Below, piece by piece: positions 26,801-34,142 of a DNA stretch of 64,000 bases. Each line of letters opens with the position of its first letter. The stretch's first letter is position 1. This DNA comes from Oscillospiraceae bacterium. GTDB lineage: Bacteria; Bacillota; Clostridia; Oscillospirales; Oscillospiraceae. Under the pieces are notes generated by a model. The model saw only the letters and a program-made list of their open reading frames with translations. It searched no databases and was not told where the DNA came from. Both the position numbers and the translations under genes were made by a program. The stretch is taken from assembly GCA_910575265.1 (NCBI GenBank), contig CAJTEA010000004.1, positions 62,001 to 126,000 on the forward strand, in the 5' to 3' direction.

Positions 26801-27439
26801 AAACGGTCCATTTCCGCCCTGGGTAATGTGAACGTGGGGGCCATCGAGGAGTTCCAGCGGGTGAACGAGCGGTACACCTACCTCACCGACCAGCGGGACG
26901 ACGTGGACAAGGCCAAAAAGGAGCTGGAGGAGATTATCGCCGGCATTACCAACGAGATGAAAACCATCTTCCAGCGGGAATTCCAGGTTATCAACGAGGC
27001 CTTCGGCCAGACCTTCCTGGAGCTGTTCGGCGGCGGCAAGGCCACCCTGGAGCTGGAGGACCCGGAGGATATCCTCAACTGCGGCATCGAGATCAAGGTC
27101 CAGCCCCCGGGCAAGGCGCTGAAAATCATCACCCTGCTGTCCGGCGGGGAAAAGGCATTCGTGGCTATCGCCCTGTATTTCGCTATTTTAAAGGTACGCC
27201 CCACTCCCTTCGTGGTCATGGACGAGATCGAAGCCGCCCTGGACGATACAAACGTGGTAAAATTCGCCCGGTATATGCGCAATGTGGCGGATAAAACCCA
27301 GTTTATCGTCATCACCCACCGCCGGGGCACCATGGAGGAGGCCGACGTGCTTTACGGCGTTACCATGCAGGAGCAGGGCGTGAGTCGGATGCTGACCATC
27401 AACCTGAATGACGTGGAGAAGGAGCTAAACATCCGCTAA
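23867..27439 (+). CDS. smc: chromosome segregation protein SMC
   Basis: Chromosome condensation ATPase of the SMC-ScpAB complex; 1190 residues, the usual length. Walker A (GPNGSGKSN) is near residue 33. Long coiled coils flank a hinge at about 505-665. The signature LSGGEK is near 1091 and Walker B (FVVMDEIEAALDD) near 1114. The start is TTG at 23867, supported by GAGGTGG upstream and the canonical beginning MYLKALEIQGFKSF. rnc, often directly upstream, is absent, and ftsY, often directly downstream, is 1.2 kb away. Confidence 0.98.
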   Translation: MYLKALEIQGFKSFPDKTVLTFGEDITAIVGPNGSGKSNISDAIRWVMGEQSTRALRGGKMEDVIFGGTAKRKQTGYAEVSLVLDNTTHLFDMEESEVMVTRRYYRSGESEYYINRRSVRLKDVNELFMDTGLGREGYSIIGQGRIDEILSVKSADRREVFEEAAGISRYRHRKEEAERKLERTDENLVRVNDKISELELQVEPLRAQSEKAKKFLVLRDELRGLEISVWLDTLERIRASNIKLEADYQEAVRRKEEVKISQEKAYAAAERYSGEMRNKDLETDRLRFEMQGRQARINELESAIAVLNSNIQHNEESAQRIQADLEQKEGREGSLSAQIQQHKERLAEIESQLEEGRTALADRSRQAEEAARSAGTLAKELESLRAQADQGTDGAAEAKALLSALAAAAQEVMDRDETVRRESRELEERLEEAQKEARAAKRKYDDAVEERDAVRNVIQGYQLRMDSRKKKWEQAKDAHMKLQMEENALTSRIKLLTEMEKDHEGYTKAVKLVMNEAQRGTLRNIHGPVADLLKVPDRYTVAIETALGGAMQNIVVEREEDGKAVIQYLKRRDGGRATILPISSIRPGSLRDGESLKREPGFVGIGDQLISFDPRYKNVFSNLLGRVAVMENLDAAIAAARKYRYAFRVVTLDGQVLNPGGSMTGGSASRSAGILSRANELERLNKQLQDIRARVAESARAMAEAERENTAAAYELETAQNQLRTWEDAILKAEGELSQRRTVTGELERQRESQREELEQLKDRAAQIETDTRKARERIRTLEGETAALKSEAEGKARGQQEVQERSARIAQEVAQLTAAQAALEAERETIQTNLASLEDLKASMAGDRDQSQALMAGYQEKNQNFAREIAEKESALSALREENLGQNEAIARLNQEKLDLEGQRIKATKESQSLNEELLRTEGEVSRLEQKKVSSSMEEKQLLDRLWETYELSHEAARQQRVEIESVPKASRRISELKRSISALGNVNVGAIEEFQRVNERYTYLTDQRDDVDKAKKELEEIIAGITNEMKTIFQREFQVINEAFGQTFLELFGGGKATLELEDPEDILNCGIEIKVQPPGKALKIITLLSGGEKAFVAIALYFAILKVRPTPFVVMDEIEAALDDTNVVKFARYMRNVADKTQFIVITHRRGTMEEADVLYGVTMQEQGVSRMLTINLNDVEKELNIR

Positions 27440-27708
27440 GCGCCCATTGTCCGGGACAGCCCCCAGCCCAGATAGATCCCGGTGAAAAAGGACGCCCGCT
27501 CCTGGAGGGCGCCGTCAAAGTGTATGGCGTCCTCCAGCCGGTCAAAAAGAGCCTGGGCCTCCGGGTCGGGAAGCCGCCTGCAGGCCTGCCAGACCTCCGC
27601 CAGATGTGCCTCGCGGGAAATTCGCTCTGGCATTTGCCGGTAAATCTGGTATGATAGGTCTTGCAGCTCTGGGATGTTGTAGAGCATTTCCAATAATGTA
27701 AAGTTCAT
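27436..27708 (-). CDS. small alpha-helical protein of unknown function
   Basis: A 90-residue protein on the opposite strand, overlapping the smc stop by 4 bases. It is predicted largely helical (LLEMLYNIPELQDLSYQIY) and ends in a hydrophobic, Gly-containing segment (FFTGIYLGWGLS). It resembles small clostridial DUF6809-type proteins in size and ending, but the match is uncertain. GGGAG lies 11 bases before the ATG. A perfect consensus promoter drives it, suggesting real and strong expression. Confidence 0.6.
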   Translation of the reverse strand: MNFTLLEMLYNIPELQDLSYQIYRQMPERISREAHLAEVWQACRRLPDPEAQALFDRLEDAIHFDGALQERASFFTGIYLGWGLSRTMGA

Positions 27709-27743
27709 ATTTTGTATCGCTCCCGTATGACTGAATTATTCGT

Positions 27744-27772
27744 ATTATACTTGAAATTTTTAGTCATGTCAA
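27744..27772 (-). promoter_or_regulatory. consensus promoter for the 90-residue protein
   Basis: On the minus strand TTGACA (27767-27772) and TATAAT (27744-27749) are separated by 17 bases. ATGACT (27728-27733) and AGTCAT (27762-27767) flank the core as an inverted pair, possibly an Xre site. Confidence 0.8.
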
Positions 27773-27787
27773 GGACTTGGAGGCTTT

Positions 27788-28000
27788 ATGAGCAAATTTT
27801 CTGATTCTCTTAAGGAAATACGCAAAAGCTCCGGTAAAAAGCAGCGTGAAGTTGCGGAATACTTGGGAGTCAATATTCGGACCTACCAATATTATGAGGG
27901 CGGGCACAATGAACCGTCCATTCCTCAGCTCATCAAGCTGGCCGACTTCTTCATGGTCAGCCTGGACGAACTGGTAGGCCGGGACTGGATCGGACGCTAG
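27788..28000 (+). CDS. Xre-family helix-turn-helix regulator
   Basis: A 70-residue protein that is essentially one Cro/C1-type HTH: LKEIRKSSGKKQREVAEYLG, then NIRTYQYYEGGHNEPSI and a terminal helix ending in FFMVSLDELVGRD. It is divergent from the 90-residue gene with 79 bases between, so it may control that promoter. The ribosome binding site is TTGGAGG. No effector domain is present. Confidence 0.85.
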   Translation: MSKFSDSLKEIRKSSGKKQREVAEYLGVNIRTYQYYEGGHNEPSIPQLIKLADFFMVSLDELVGRDWIGR

Positions 28001-28015
28001 ATTGGGGGAAGCACC

Positions 28016-28300
28016 ATGAACGACAACGAGAAAAAATCCGGCGACTGGAAGCTGATTGTAGGGGGAATCCTGCTTATTATCGTCCTGTTCGCCGCAATCA
28101 AGTTCATATTCTGGGGGTTGGAGCAGGTAATCCCCAAGGCTCCGTCAGACGCGTCCCAGAGTGTATCTGCCTCTCAGGACGTGTCCGCCGCCCAGAGCGG
28201 TCAGGAGTCCCCCAGCTTCTGCGTCCACTGCGGCAAGGCCCTGCCGGAGTCCTTTGAGTGGGGGCAGTTCTGCCCATATTGCGGGGAGAAGGTGGAATAA
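28016..28300 (+). CDS. membrane-anchored zinc-ribbon protein
   Basis: A 94-residue protein. A single membrane segment (residues 13-36, LIVGGILLIIVLFAAIKFI) is followed by a Ser/Gln-rich linker and a C-terminal zinc ribbon with two CxxC knuckles (CVHCGK, CPYCGE). It is probably anchored with the ribbon exposed on one side; the partner is unknown. It starts 15 bases after the Xre gene and its stop shares a base with the next start (TAATG), giving translational coupling. Confidence 0.75.
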   Translation: MNDNEKKSGDWKLIVGGILLIIVLFAAIKFIFWGLEQVIPKAPSDASQSVSASQDVSAAQSGQESPSFCVHCGKALPESFEWGQFCPYCGEKVE

Positions 28301-28605
28301 TGGAACAACTGAAATGCCTGCGCTGCGGCGTGGAAATGGAATTTGTTGGCCGGGAAAAGATACAGCTGGGCCGGACGGGCTGGATCCTTGGAGACCTGCC
28401 CAATCTGGTGGCCGGTGCGCTGGAGACGGCGATCTTTACCTGTCCCAAATGCGGCAAGCTGGAGTTTTTCCAGGGAGATTTCTTCGACGACGAGGGCGAG
28501 GAAACCGGAAGCATTGCCGAAACGCGCTGTCCCAGCTGCGGCGTCAGTTATGATCTGGACTACCCCAAATGTCCCCGGTGCGGGGAAGCAAATCCAAATT
28601 GGTAA
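28300..28605 (+). CDS. zinc-ribbon nucleic-acid-binding-like protein
   Basis: A 101-residue soluble protein with several CxxC pairs: CLRCGVE, CPKCGK, CPSCGV and CPRCGE. These suggest two zinc sites. The ATG overlaps the preceding stop; upstream codons in frame lie inside that gene and are rejected. Similar proteins are common in Clostridia with no assigned role. It lies 14 bases before ftsY and may be cotranscribed with it. Confidence 0.75.
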   Translation: MEQLKCLRCGVEMEFVGREKIQLGRTGWILGDLPNLVAGALETAIFTCPKCGKLEFFQGDFFDDEGEETGSIAETRCPSCGVSYDLDYPKCPRCGEANPNW

Positions 28606-28619
28606 GGGAGGCAGACGCT

Positions 28620-29489
28620 ATGGGCTTTTTTGACAAGCTGAAAAAAATCAACATTTTCTCCGGCTTCGGCTCGGAGCTCACCGACGACTTCTACGACGAG
28701 CTGGAGGAGTCCCTGATTCTGGCGGACACCGGCATGGACGTGACCTTGGAGCTGGTGGAGGAGCTTCGCCGACGGGTGAAGGCAGAGGGGGTCAAGACGG
28801 TGGATGGGGCCCGTGAGGTGATGGTCCGGGTGATTGCCGACGCCCTCAGCGCCGGGGACACCGCCCTGAACCTGTCCACCAGACCCTCGGTGGTGCTGTT
28901 CATCGGGGTGAACGGGGTGGGCAAGACCACCACCATCGGAAAGATTGGCCATCAGATGAAGGCGGAGCGGAAAAAGGTGCTCTTCTGCGCCGCTGACACC
29001 TTCCGGGCCGCCGCCGCCGACCAACTGACCATCTGGGCCGACCGGGCGGGGGTAGACATCATCAAGCAGCACGAGGGGGCCGACCCCGCCGCCGTGGTGT
29101 TCGACGCCATGTCGGCCGCCAAGGCGCGGAACTCCGATGTGGTGCTGGTGGACACCGCCGGCCGGCTGCACAACAAGCAGAACCTGATGAACGAGCTGAA
29201 CAAAATCTCCCGGGTGATCGACCGGGAGCTGCCCGGCTGCGCCCGGGAGACCCTCCTGGTGCTGGACGCCACCACCGGCCAGAACGGCCTGATTCAGGCC
29301 AAGCAGTTTAAAGAAGCCGCCGGGATCACCGGTATCGTCCTGACCAAGCTGGACGGCACCGCCAAGGGGGGCATCGCCATCGCCATCGCCAGGGAGCTGG
29401 ACGTGCCGGTGAAGTACGCCGGTGTGGGCGAGGGCATCGACGATTTGCGGCCCTTCAACGCCCAGGAGTTTGCCCAGGCGCTGATTTGA
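28620..29489 (+). CDS. ftsY: signal recognition particle receptor FtsY
   Basis: SRP receptor GTPase for cotranslational membrane insertion; 289 residues. The acidic A domain is almost absent (starts [13 protein letters not shown]), as in many Firmicutes. The NG domain has G1 [11 protein letters not shown]3 DTAGRLHNK and G4 [10 protein letters not shown]. The ATG at 28620 has GGGAGG upstream; an earlier in-frame start lies inside the zinc-ribbon gene. In most Firmicutes it follows smc directly; here four small genes intervene. Confidence 0.97.
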   Translation: MGFFDKLKKINIFSGFGSELTDDFYDELEESLILADTGMDVTLELVEELRRRVKAEGVKTVDGAREVMVRVIADALSAGDTALNLSTRPSVVLFIGVNGVGKTTTIGKIGHQMKAERKKVLFCAADTFRAAAADQLTIWADRAGVDIIKQHEGADPAAVVFDAMSAAKARNSDVVLVDTAGRLHNKQNLMNELNKISRVIDRELPGCARETLLVLDATTGQNGLIQAKQFKEAAGITGIVLTKLDGTAKGGIAIAIARELDVPVKYAGVGEGIDDLRPFNAQEFAQALI

Positions 29490-29554
29490 TACTTTTTCTG
29501 GAAAAACTTTGTTTTTCCTCCCTGTGCCGGAATGAAAATTTAATAGAATATCAA

Positions 29555-29582
29555 TAGACAGAAAGAGAAAATATGGTAGAAT
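29555..29582 (+). promoter_or_regulatory. promoter for the rdgB-yhbY-nadD-LCP-rsfS operon
   Basis: TAGACA (29555-29560), a 16-base spacer and TAGAAT (29577-29582) with TGG extended -10. It lies 15 bases upstream of the rdgB start. Confidence 0.6.
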
Positions 29583-29597
29583 AAGGGGGAATCCTGT

Positions 29598-30185
29598 ATG
29601 AAGCTGGTGCTGGCCAGCAAGAACCAGAAGAAGCTGGTGGAAATGAACGACATTCTGTCCCATCTGGGGATTGAGGTCTGCTCAGAGGCGGAGGCCGGGG
29701 TAGATATCGAGGTGGAGGAGACGGGAACCACCTTTGAGGAGAACTCCCTGCTGAAAGCGAAGGCGGTGATGGAGGCCAGCGGCCTGCCCGCCATCGCCGA
29801 CGACTCGGGGCTGTGTGTGGACTGTCTCAACGGCGCGCCGGGGGTGTACTCCGCCCGGTACGGCGGCGAGGGGCTGGATGACGTGGCCCGCTACCGGATG
29901 CTCCTGGAGAACATGCGGGGTCAGATGACCCGAACAGCCAAGTTTGTCAGCGTGATCACCTGCTGCTTCCCCAATGGCGACACCCTCACCGCCCGGGGGG
30001 AGTGCCCTGGCACCATCGCCTACGCCCCCATGGGGGAGGGCGGCTTCGGCTATGACCCGGTGTTCTTTGTCCCGGAGCTGAAAAAGACCTTCGCCCAGCT
30101 GTCCCCGGATGAGAAGAATTCCATCTCCCACCGGGGAAAGGCGCTGGAAGCGTTCAAGGCTGAACTAGAGGAATATTTGAATTAA
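29598..30185 (+). CDS. rdgB: non-canonical purine NTP pyrophosphatase (dITP/XTP)
   Basis: HAM1-family house-cleaning enzyme hydrolysing ITP, dITP and XTP to monophosphates; 195 residues. The N-terminal LASKNQKKLVEM motif, FEENSLLKA, IADDSGLCVD, the SARYGGEG loop, GFGYDPVF and the C-terminal SHRGKAL signature are all present. The ribosome binding site AGGGGGG is strong. It is first in a compact five-gene operon. Confidence 0.96.
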   Translation: MKLVLASKNQKKLVEMNDILSHLGIEVCSEAEAGVDIEVEETGTTFEENSLLKAKAVMEASGLPAIADDSGLCVDCLNGAPGVYSARYGGEGLDDVARYRMLLENMRGQMTRTAKFVSVITCCFPNGDTLTARGECPGTIAYAPMGEGGFGYDPVFFVPELKKTFAQLSPDEKNSISHRGKALEAFKAELEEYLN

Positions 30186-30199
30186 AAGAGGATTTTCGC

Positions 30200-30520
30200 A
30201 TGGAGCTTACAAGCAAACAGCGTGCCCAGCTGCGGGGCCTGGCCAACCGCATCGACACCATTCTCATCGTGGGCAAGGAGGGCATTGGGGACAACCTGGT
30301 CAAGCAGGCCAACGACGCCCTGGAGGCCCGGGAGCTGATCAAGGGGAAGGTGCTGGAAAACTCCCTTCTCTCCCCCCGGGAGGCGGCGGAGGCGCTGGCT
30401 CCCCTGACCCGGAGCGAAATTGTGCAGGTAATTGGAACAAAATTCGTGTTATTTCGTCCAAGCCATAAGAAGGACAAAAAGGATAAAATTATTTTGGTGA
30501 GCGACAGAAAAAGCAAATAA
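30200..30520 (+). CDS. yhbY: YhbY/CRS1-type RNA-binding protein
   Basis: A single CRM-domain protein associated with ribosome assembly in other bacteria; 106 residues. Signatures: LRGLANRIDTILIVGKEGI near the N-terminus and the terminal IVQVIGTKFVLFRPS strand. It lies 14 bases after rdgB and 22 bases before nadD, a common Firmicute order. Confidence 0.93.
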   Translation: MELTSKQRAQLRGLANRIDTILIVGKEGIGDNLVKQANDALEARELIKGKVLENSLLSPREAAEALAPLTRSEIVQVIGTKFVLFRPSHKKDKKDKIILVSDRKSK

Positions 30521-30542
30521 CGGACAGAAGGCGGTGTTCGCG

Positions 30543-31754
30543 TTGAAAATCGGAATTTTTGGCGGAACCTTCAACCCTCCCCATCTGGGGCATCTGGCGG
30601 CGGCGAGGGCGGCGATTGAAGCGCTGGAGCTGGACAAACTGCTCATCGTCCCGGCTGCCGTCCCGCCCCACAAGGAACTGCCCCAGGGCACGCCGGCCCC
30701 TGAACATCGGCTGACCATGGCGGAGAAGATGGCCGACGCCCTGCTGATGCCCGGGACGGCGGAGGTTTCCACCATAGAGCTGGAGCGTCCCGGAAAGAGC
30801 TACACCGCCGATACCCTGGCGGCTCTGCGGGAGCAGTACCCCGATGCCCAGATGTGGCTGCTGATGGGGACGGACATGTTCGCCACCTTCTACCAGTGGC
30901 ATGACCCGTCGTCAATCCTGGCCCAGGCGGGGATCTGCGCCTTTGGCCGGAGCGAGCGGGACGACAAGGCGCTTTTCGCCACCCTGGCAGAGGAATTGGA
31001 GGAGACGCTCCCCGAGGCAAAAATTACTGTCATTCCCCTGCCTGAGCTGGTGGAGATATCCTCGACAGAGCTGCGGGAGCTGCTGGCAAAGGGGGAGGGC
31101 GGGGATTATCTCCTCCCCGCCATCTATGGGTACATCCTGATGAACGGGCTGTACAGTACCCACGCCGATTTGAAGCGCCTGGATATCCCCGAGCTGCGGG
31201 CCTGCTCCTACTCCATGGTGATGCAGAAGCGGGTGCGCCACATCCGGGGCACCGAGGAAGAGGCGGTGCGGCTGGCCCGGCGCTGGGGCGCCGACGAGGA
31301 GATGGCCCGCCGGGCGGGCATCCTCCATGACTGCACCAAGTATCTCACCGGAGTGGAGCATATCGCCATCTGCGAGCGGTACGGCGTGCCCCTGGACCAG
31401 CTGGAGCGGGAAGCGCCCAAGCTGCTCCACTCCAAAACGGGAGCGTGCATGGCCCGGTACATTTTTGGGGAACCTGATGAGGTGTATGAGGCCATTTTCT
31501 GGCACACCACCGCCAAAGCGGATATGACCACGCTGGAAAAAATCCTGTACGTGGCCGACTACATGGAGCCCAACCGAACCTTTGAGGGGGTGGAGCGGTT
31601 GCGTGAGCTGGCCTATCAGGACCTGGACCGGGCTCTGCTCCTGGGGGTAGAGACCACCGTCCAGGAGATGAAGGACCGGAATCTGCCGGTGCACAAAAAT
31701 ACCCTCCAGGCCCAGGCCTGGCTGAGAGACCACGGAGTTACGACAGAAGGGTGA
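30543..31754 (+). CDS. nadD: fused nicotinate-nucleotide adenylyltransferase and YqeK HD-domain hydrolase
   Basis: About 403 residues with two enzymes in one chain. Residues 1 to about 200 are NadD (GIFGGTFNPPHLGH, ISSTELR), forming NaAD from NaMN and ATP. From about 215 the chain is YqeK (HD motif in GILHDCTKY, later IFWHTTAKADMT and YVADYMEPNR); characterised YqeK proteins hydrolyse Ap4A. In Bacillus these are separate adjacent genes. The start is probably TTG at 30543 (AAGGCGG about 9 bases upstream); a GTG at 30534 sits on top of that site. Confidence 0.93.
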   Translation: MKIGIFGGTFNPPHLGHLAAARAAIEALELDKLLIVPAAVPPHKELPQGTPAPEHRLTMAEKMADALLMPGTAEVSTIELERPGKSYTADTLAALREQYPDAQMWLLMGTDMFATFYQWHDPSSILAQAGICAFGRSERDDKALFATLAEELEETLPEAKITVIPLPELVEISSTELRELLAKGEGGDYLLPAIYGYILMNGLYSTHADLKRLDIPELRACSYSMVMQKRVRHIRGTEEEAVRLARRWGADEEMARRAGILHDCTKYLTGVEHIAICERYGVPLDQLEREAPKLLHSKTGACMARYIFGEPDEVYEAIFWHTTAKADMTTLEKILYVADYMEPNRTFEGVERLRELAYQDLDRALLLGVETTVQEMKDRNLPVHKNTLQAQAWLRDHGVTTEG

Positions 31755-31758
31755 GACG

Positions 31759-33312
31759 ATGAGCGAACAGCATAATCAACACGGCAGGCGGGAGGCTCCC
31801 GGGACCGCCAATCCGCTGGCCGTCTGGTGGAGGCAGCACCGGGAATGGGTGGCCGGACTGGACCGGGGGGCAAAGCTGAAATACCGCGCGTTCCAGGTTC
31901 TGGTTTTGATCGCGGTACTCATCATCGCGGTGTTCCTGTTTTTGCGGTCCTGGATGCGGCTGCCCGATGTGCCCGAGCCGCCGAATATCAACGCGGGCAT
32001 CAACGGCGGGAATATCTCCCATGGTGATTTAAGCTCCGGGGATATCTCCTTTGAGGGGGCCGACCTGCCTAACGTGGCCAAAAGCGGGCGGAAGGACGGC
32101 TATTACACCTTCCTCCTGTGCGGCAAGGACGTGGTCAGCAACTCCACCGACACCATGATCCTGATCACCTACGACACCAAGGGCAAACGGATCAGCGCCG
32201 TCAGCCTGCTGCGGGACACCATGACCAACATCAGCGCCCGGGGCGGCTCCCAGAAGCGGCTGAACACCATCTACACCCGCAACCTGGGGGACCGGTCGCT
32301 GCCGGACAAGGAGCGCACCGAAAACGGCATGACCGCCCTGAAGCTGGAGGTCAGCAAGCTCACCGGCATTTACCCCGACTTCTACGTCCTGGTGGAGTGG
32401 GAGGCCATCGGCCGGCTGGTGGACGCGGTGGACGGCGTGGAATTTGAGGTCCCCTTCGACATGGACTACGATGACCCCACCCCGGGCCAGGACCTGCACA
32501 TCCACCAGAAGGCGGGCCTGCGCCTGCTGGACGGTCAGGACGCCATGGAGGTCATCCGCTTCCGGAAGAACAACACCGGCACCATTTCTCTGGGTGATGT
32601 GGGCCGCACTCAGATTCAGAGGGACTTCCTCACCGCTGTTCTGAAAAAATGCCTCACCCCGGAAATTCTGCTTAAGCTACCCACCCTGGTGCAGATTTTT
32701 ACCGAAAACGTGGATACTGACCTGACGGTAGGCAACATTTTGGCCTTTGCCCAGCTGGCCATCGGAATGGATACCGAAAACGGCGTGAAATTTGCCGCTA
32801 TGCCCTACTATGGCGTGATGTATAACGGGGCATCCTTGGTGTGCGCCCAGCAGGATGAGCTGCTGGAGCTTCTCAACGACGGTATCAACCCCTATCTGGA
32901 CGACATCCAGGCCAGCGACTTGCAGCTGATGTATCAGAAGAGCGGAGGCGGCTTCGGAGTGACCAACGCCACTCTGGCTGACCCGTCGGTGGCTCAGGTC
33001 TACGTGGCCCCCAAGCCGGTGGAACCGGATGAGCCCGATGAGCCGGACAATCCGGACGACCCCGATCCCTCCGGAAGCTCGGAGAATCCGGGCGGCGAGG
33101 ACCCGGGCGGCGAGGACCCGGGCGGCGAGGATCCGGGAGCGGACCCGGGCCAGGAGGACCCCGGCGGTTCCACCCAGCCCGGCGAGGTGACAGACCCGCC
33201 GGATATTGGCAGCATCGACCCCGGCGTGGTATTCCCCGACCCCTCCCCGGACATCCAGAACGGGGAACAGATCTCCGCGGACGGACTGGATATAATTCCG
33301 CCCGCGGCATGA
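31759..33312 (+). CDS. LytR-CpsA-Psr (LCP) family cell-wall glycopolymer ligase
   Basis: A 517-residue membrane protein. A cytoplasmic N-terminus is followed by one membrane helix (about residues 48-68). The extracellular LCP domain carries the conserved arginines (LLRDTMTNI, QKRLNTIY, EVIRFRKNN, DVGRTQIQRDFL). LCP enzymes transfer undecaprenyl-linked polymers to peptidoglycan. From about residue 415 there is a Pro/Asp/Gly-rich tail with three tandem GGEDP units and more acidic prolines, probably spanning the wall. It starts 5 bases after nadD and precedes rsfS, a conserved gene order. Confidence 0.92.
   Translation: MSEQHNQHGRREAPGTANPLAVWWRQHREWVAGLDRGAKLKYRAFQVLVLIAVLIIAVFLFLRSWMRLPDVPEPPNINAGINGGNISHGDLSSGDISFEGADLPNVAKSGRKDGYYTFLLCGKDVVSNSTDTMILITYDTKGKRISAVSLLRDTMTNISARGGSQKRLNTIYTRNLGDRSLPDKERTENGMTALKLEVSKLTGIYPDFYVLVEWEAIGRLVDAVDGVEFEVPFDMDYDDPTPGQDLHIHQKAGLRLLDGQDAMEVIRFRKNNTGTISLGDVGRTQIQRDFLTAVLKKCLTPEILLKLPTLVQIFTENVDTDLTVGNILAFAQLAIGMDTENGVKFAAMPYYGVMYNGASLVCAQQDELLELLNDGINPYLDDIQASDLQLMYQKSGGGFGVTNATLADPSVAQVYVAPKPVEPDEPDEPDNPDDPDPSGSSENPGGEDPGGEDPGGEDPGADPGQEDPGGSTQPGEVTDPPDIGSIDPGVVFPDPSPDIQNGEQISADGLDIIPPAA
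33091..33135 (+). repeat. 15-base tandem repeat in the LCP gene tail
   Basis: Three copies of a 15-base unit (GGCGGCGAGGACCCG, the third with one change) encode GGEDP repeats. Such arrays can change copy number by slippage without breaking the frame. Confidence 0.9.
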
Positions 33313-33349
33313 CAGGCGGAACACAAGACTGATAGAGAGGAGAACAAAA

Positions 33350-33709
33350 ATGGAATCCTATGAACTGGCGATCCTGCTGGCCAGAGCGCTGGACAGCAAA
33401 AAGAGCGGCGACCTGAAGGTGCTGAAAACAGAGGGACTGACCACCCTGGCGGACTATTTTGTCATCTGCACCGCCACCTCCAACACCCAGATCAAGGCCA
33501 TGTCTGACGCCTGCGAGGAGGCGGCGGAAGCGAACGGTGAACGGGCCCACCACATTGAGGGCCACCGGGGCGGCACCTGGCTGCTCATGGACTTCTCCTC
33601 GGTGGTGGTCCACGTGTTCACCGACGAGGCCCGGAAGTTCTACGACCTGGAGCGGCTGTGGAGCGACGCCGAGGAGATGGACATCTCCAAGGTGTCGCAG
33701 GGAAAATAA
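33350..33709 (+). CDS. rsfS: ribosomal silencing factor RsfS
   Basis: A 119-residue RsfS/Iojap protein that binds L14 and prevents subunit joining in starved cells. Signatures: DYFVICTATSNTQIKAM, the HHIEG loop and a C-terminal VVVHVFTDEARKFYDLERLW. The ribosome binding site AGAGGAG is good. It is the last gene of the rdgB operon, matching the usual nadD-yqeK-rsfS linkage. Confidence 0.96.
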   Translation: MESYELAILLARALDSKKSGDLKVLKTEGLTTLADYFVICTATSNTQIKAMSDACEEAAEANGERAHHIEGHRGGTWLLMDFSSVVVHVFTDEARKFYDLERLWSDAEEMDISKVSQGK

Positions 33710-33720
33710 GGAGAATATAA

Positions 33721-33755
33721 AAATCACCGTCTGATGGTTCAGACGGTGATTTTTT
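33721..33755 (+). terminator. terminator after rsfS, probably bidirectional
   Basis: A perfect 14-bp stem (33721-33734 with 33739-33752) with a TGGT loop is followed by T residues. Its 3' arm overlaps the last codons of the converging Xre gene. Confidence 0.92.
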
Positions 33756-34038
33756 GCGCCGAATTGCCTCTCAAGTCATCTATTATTTGCCGGAGATGCG
33801 CGATAACCTCTTTGGGCAGGTCGCTGACATCCAAATACTCGTGAGATTCAATTCCAAGCATATAGTCGGTAGAAACGGAAAAGAATGCCGATAGTTTTAC
33901 CAGCATTTCAATGGATGGCTGAATATTATCGTTCTCCCAGTTGGAAACGCTTTGCTTTGTAACACCCAGCCGATTAGCAAGTTCAACTTGGCTCATATTT
34001 CTTGCCTGCCGCAAAAGCCGTATTCTTTGGTTTAGCAT
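33739..34038 (-). CDS. Xre-family helix-turn-helix repressor
   Basis: A 99-residue regulator with a Cro/C1-type HTH (IRLLRQARNMSQVELANRLG, then VTKQSVSNWENDNIQPS) and a C-terminal helical region that may dimerise. The ATG at 34038 is preferred because GAGGG lies upstream with correct spacing; an in-frame start six codons earlier would place that site inside the gene. Base composition is AT-rich compared with neighbours. Two matching operators lie in the divergent region ahead of the DUF2752 gene. Confidence 0.85.
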   Translation of the reverse strand: MLNQRIRLLRQARNMSQVELANRLGVTKQSVSNWENDNIQPSIEMLVKLSAFFSVSTDYMLGIESHEYLDVSDLPKEVIAHLRQIIDDLRGNSAQKITV

Positions 34039-34060
34039 AGACACCCTCGATAACAAAAAT

Positions 34061-34075
34061 TACAATACTATTGTA
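34061..34075 (+). promoter_or_regulatory. candidate Xre operator 1
   Basis: A perfect palindrome, TACAATA-C-TATTGTA, 23 bases upstream of the repressor start. The 12-base core ATACTATTGTAT (34065-34076) recurs with one change in operator 2. Confidence 0.7.
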
Positions 34076-34084
34076 TCCTTTTGC

Positions 34085-34113
34085 TTGACATTATAAAAAT
34101 ACTATGGTATTTT
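34085..34113 (+). promoter_or_regulatory. promoter of the DUF2752-TM2 pair
   Basis: TTGACA (34085-34090), a 17-base spacer and TATTTT (34108-34113) with TGG extended -10. Operator 2 covers the spacer and the -10. Confidence 0.7.
34096..34113 (+). promoter_or_regulatory. candidate Xre operator 2
   Basis: AAAATAC and GTATTTT form a perfect inverted repeat around TATG. Its core ATACTATGGTAT (34099-34110) matches operator 1 at 11 of 12 bases and is 34 bases from it. Binding would block the promoter. Confidence 0.7.
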
Positions 34114-34142
34114 AATATTGTACTTGAGGGGAAGGGATCACC

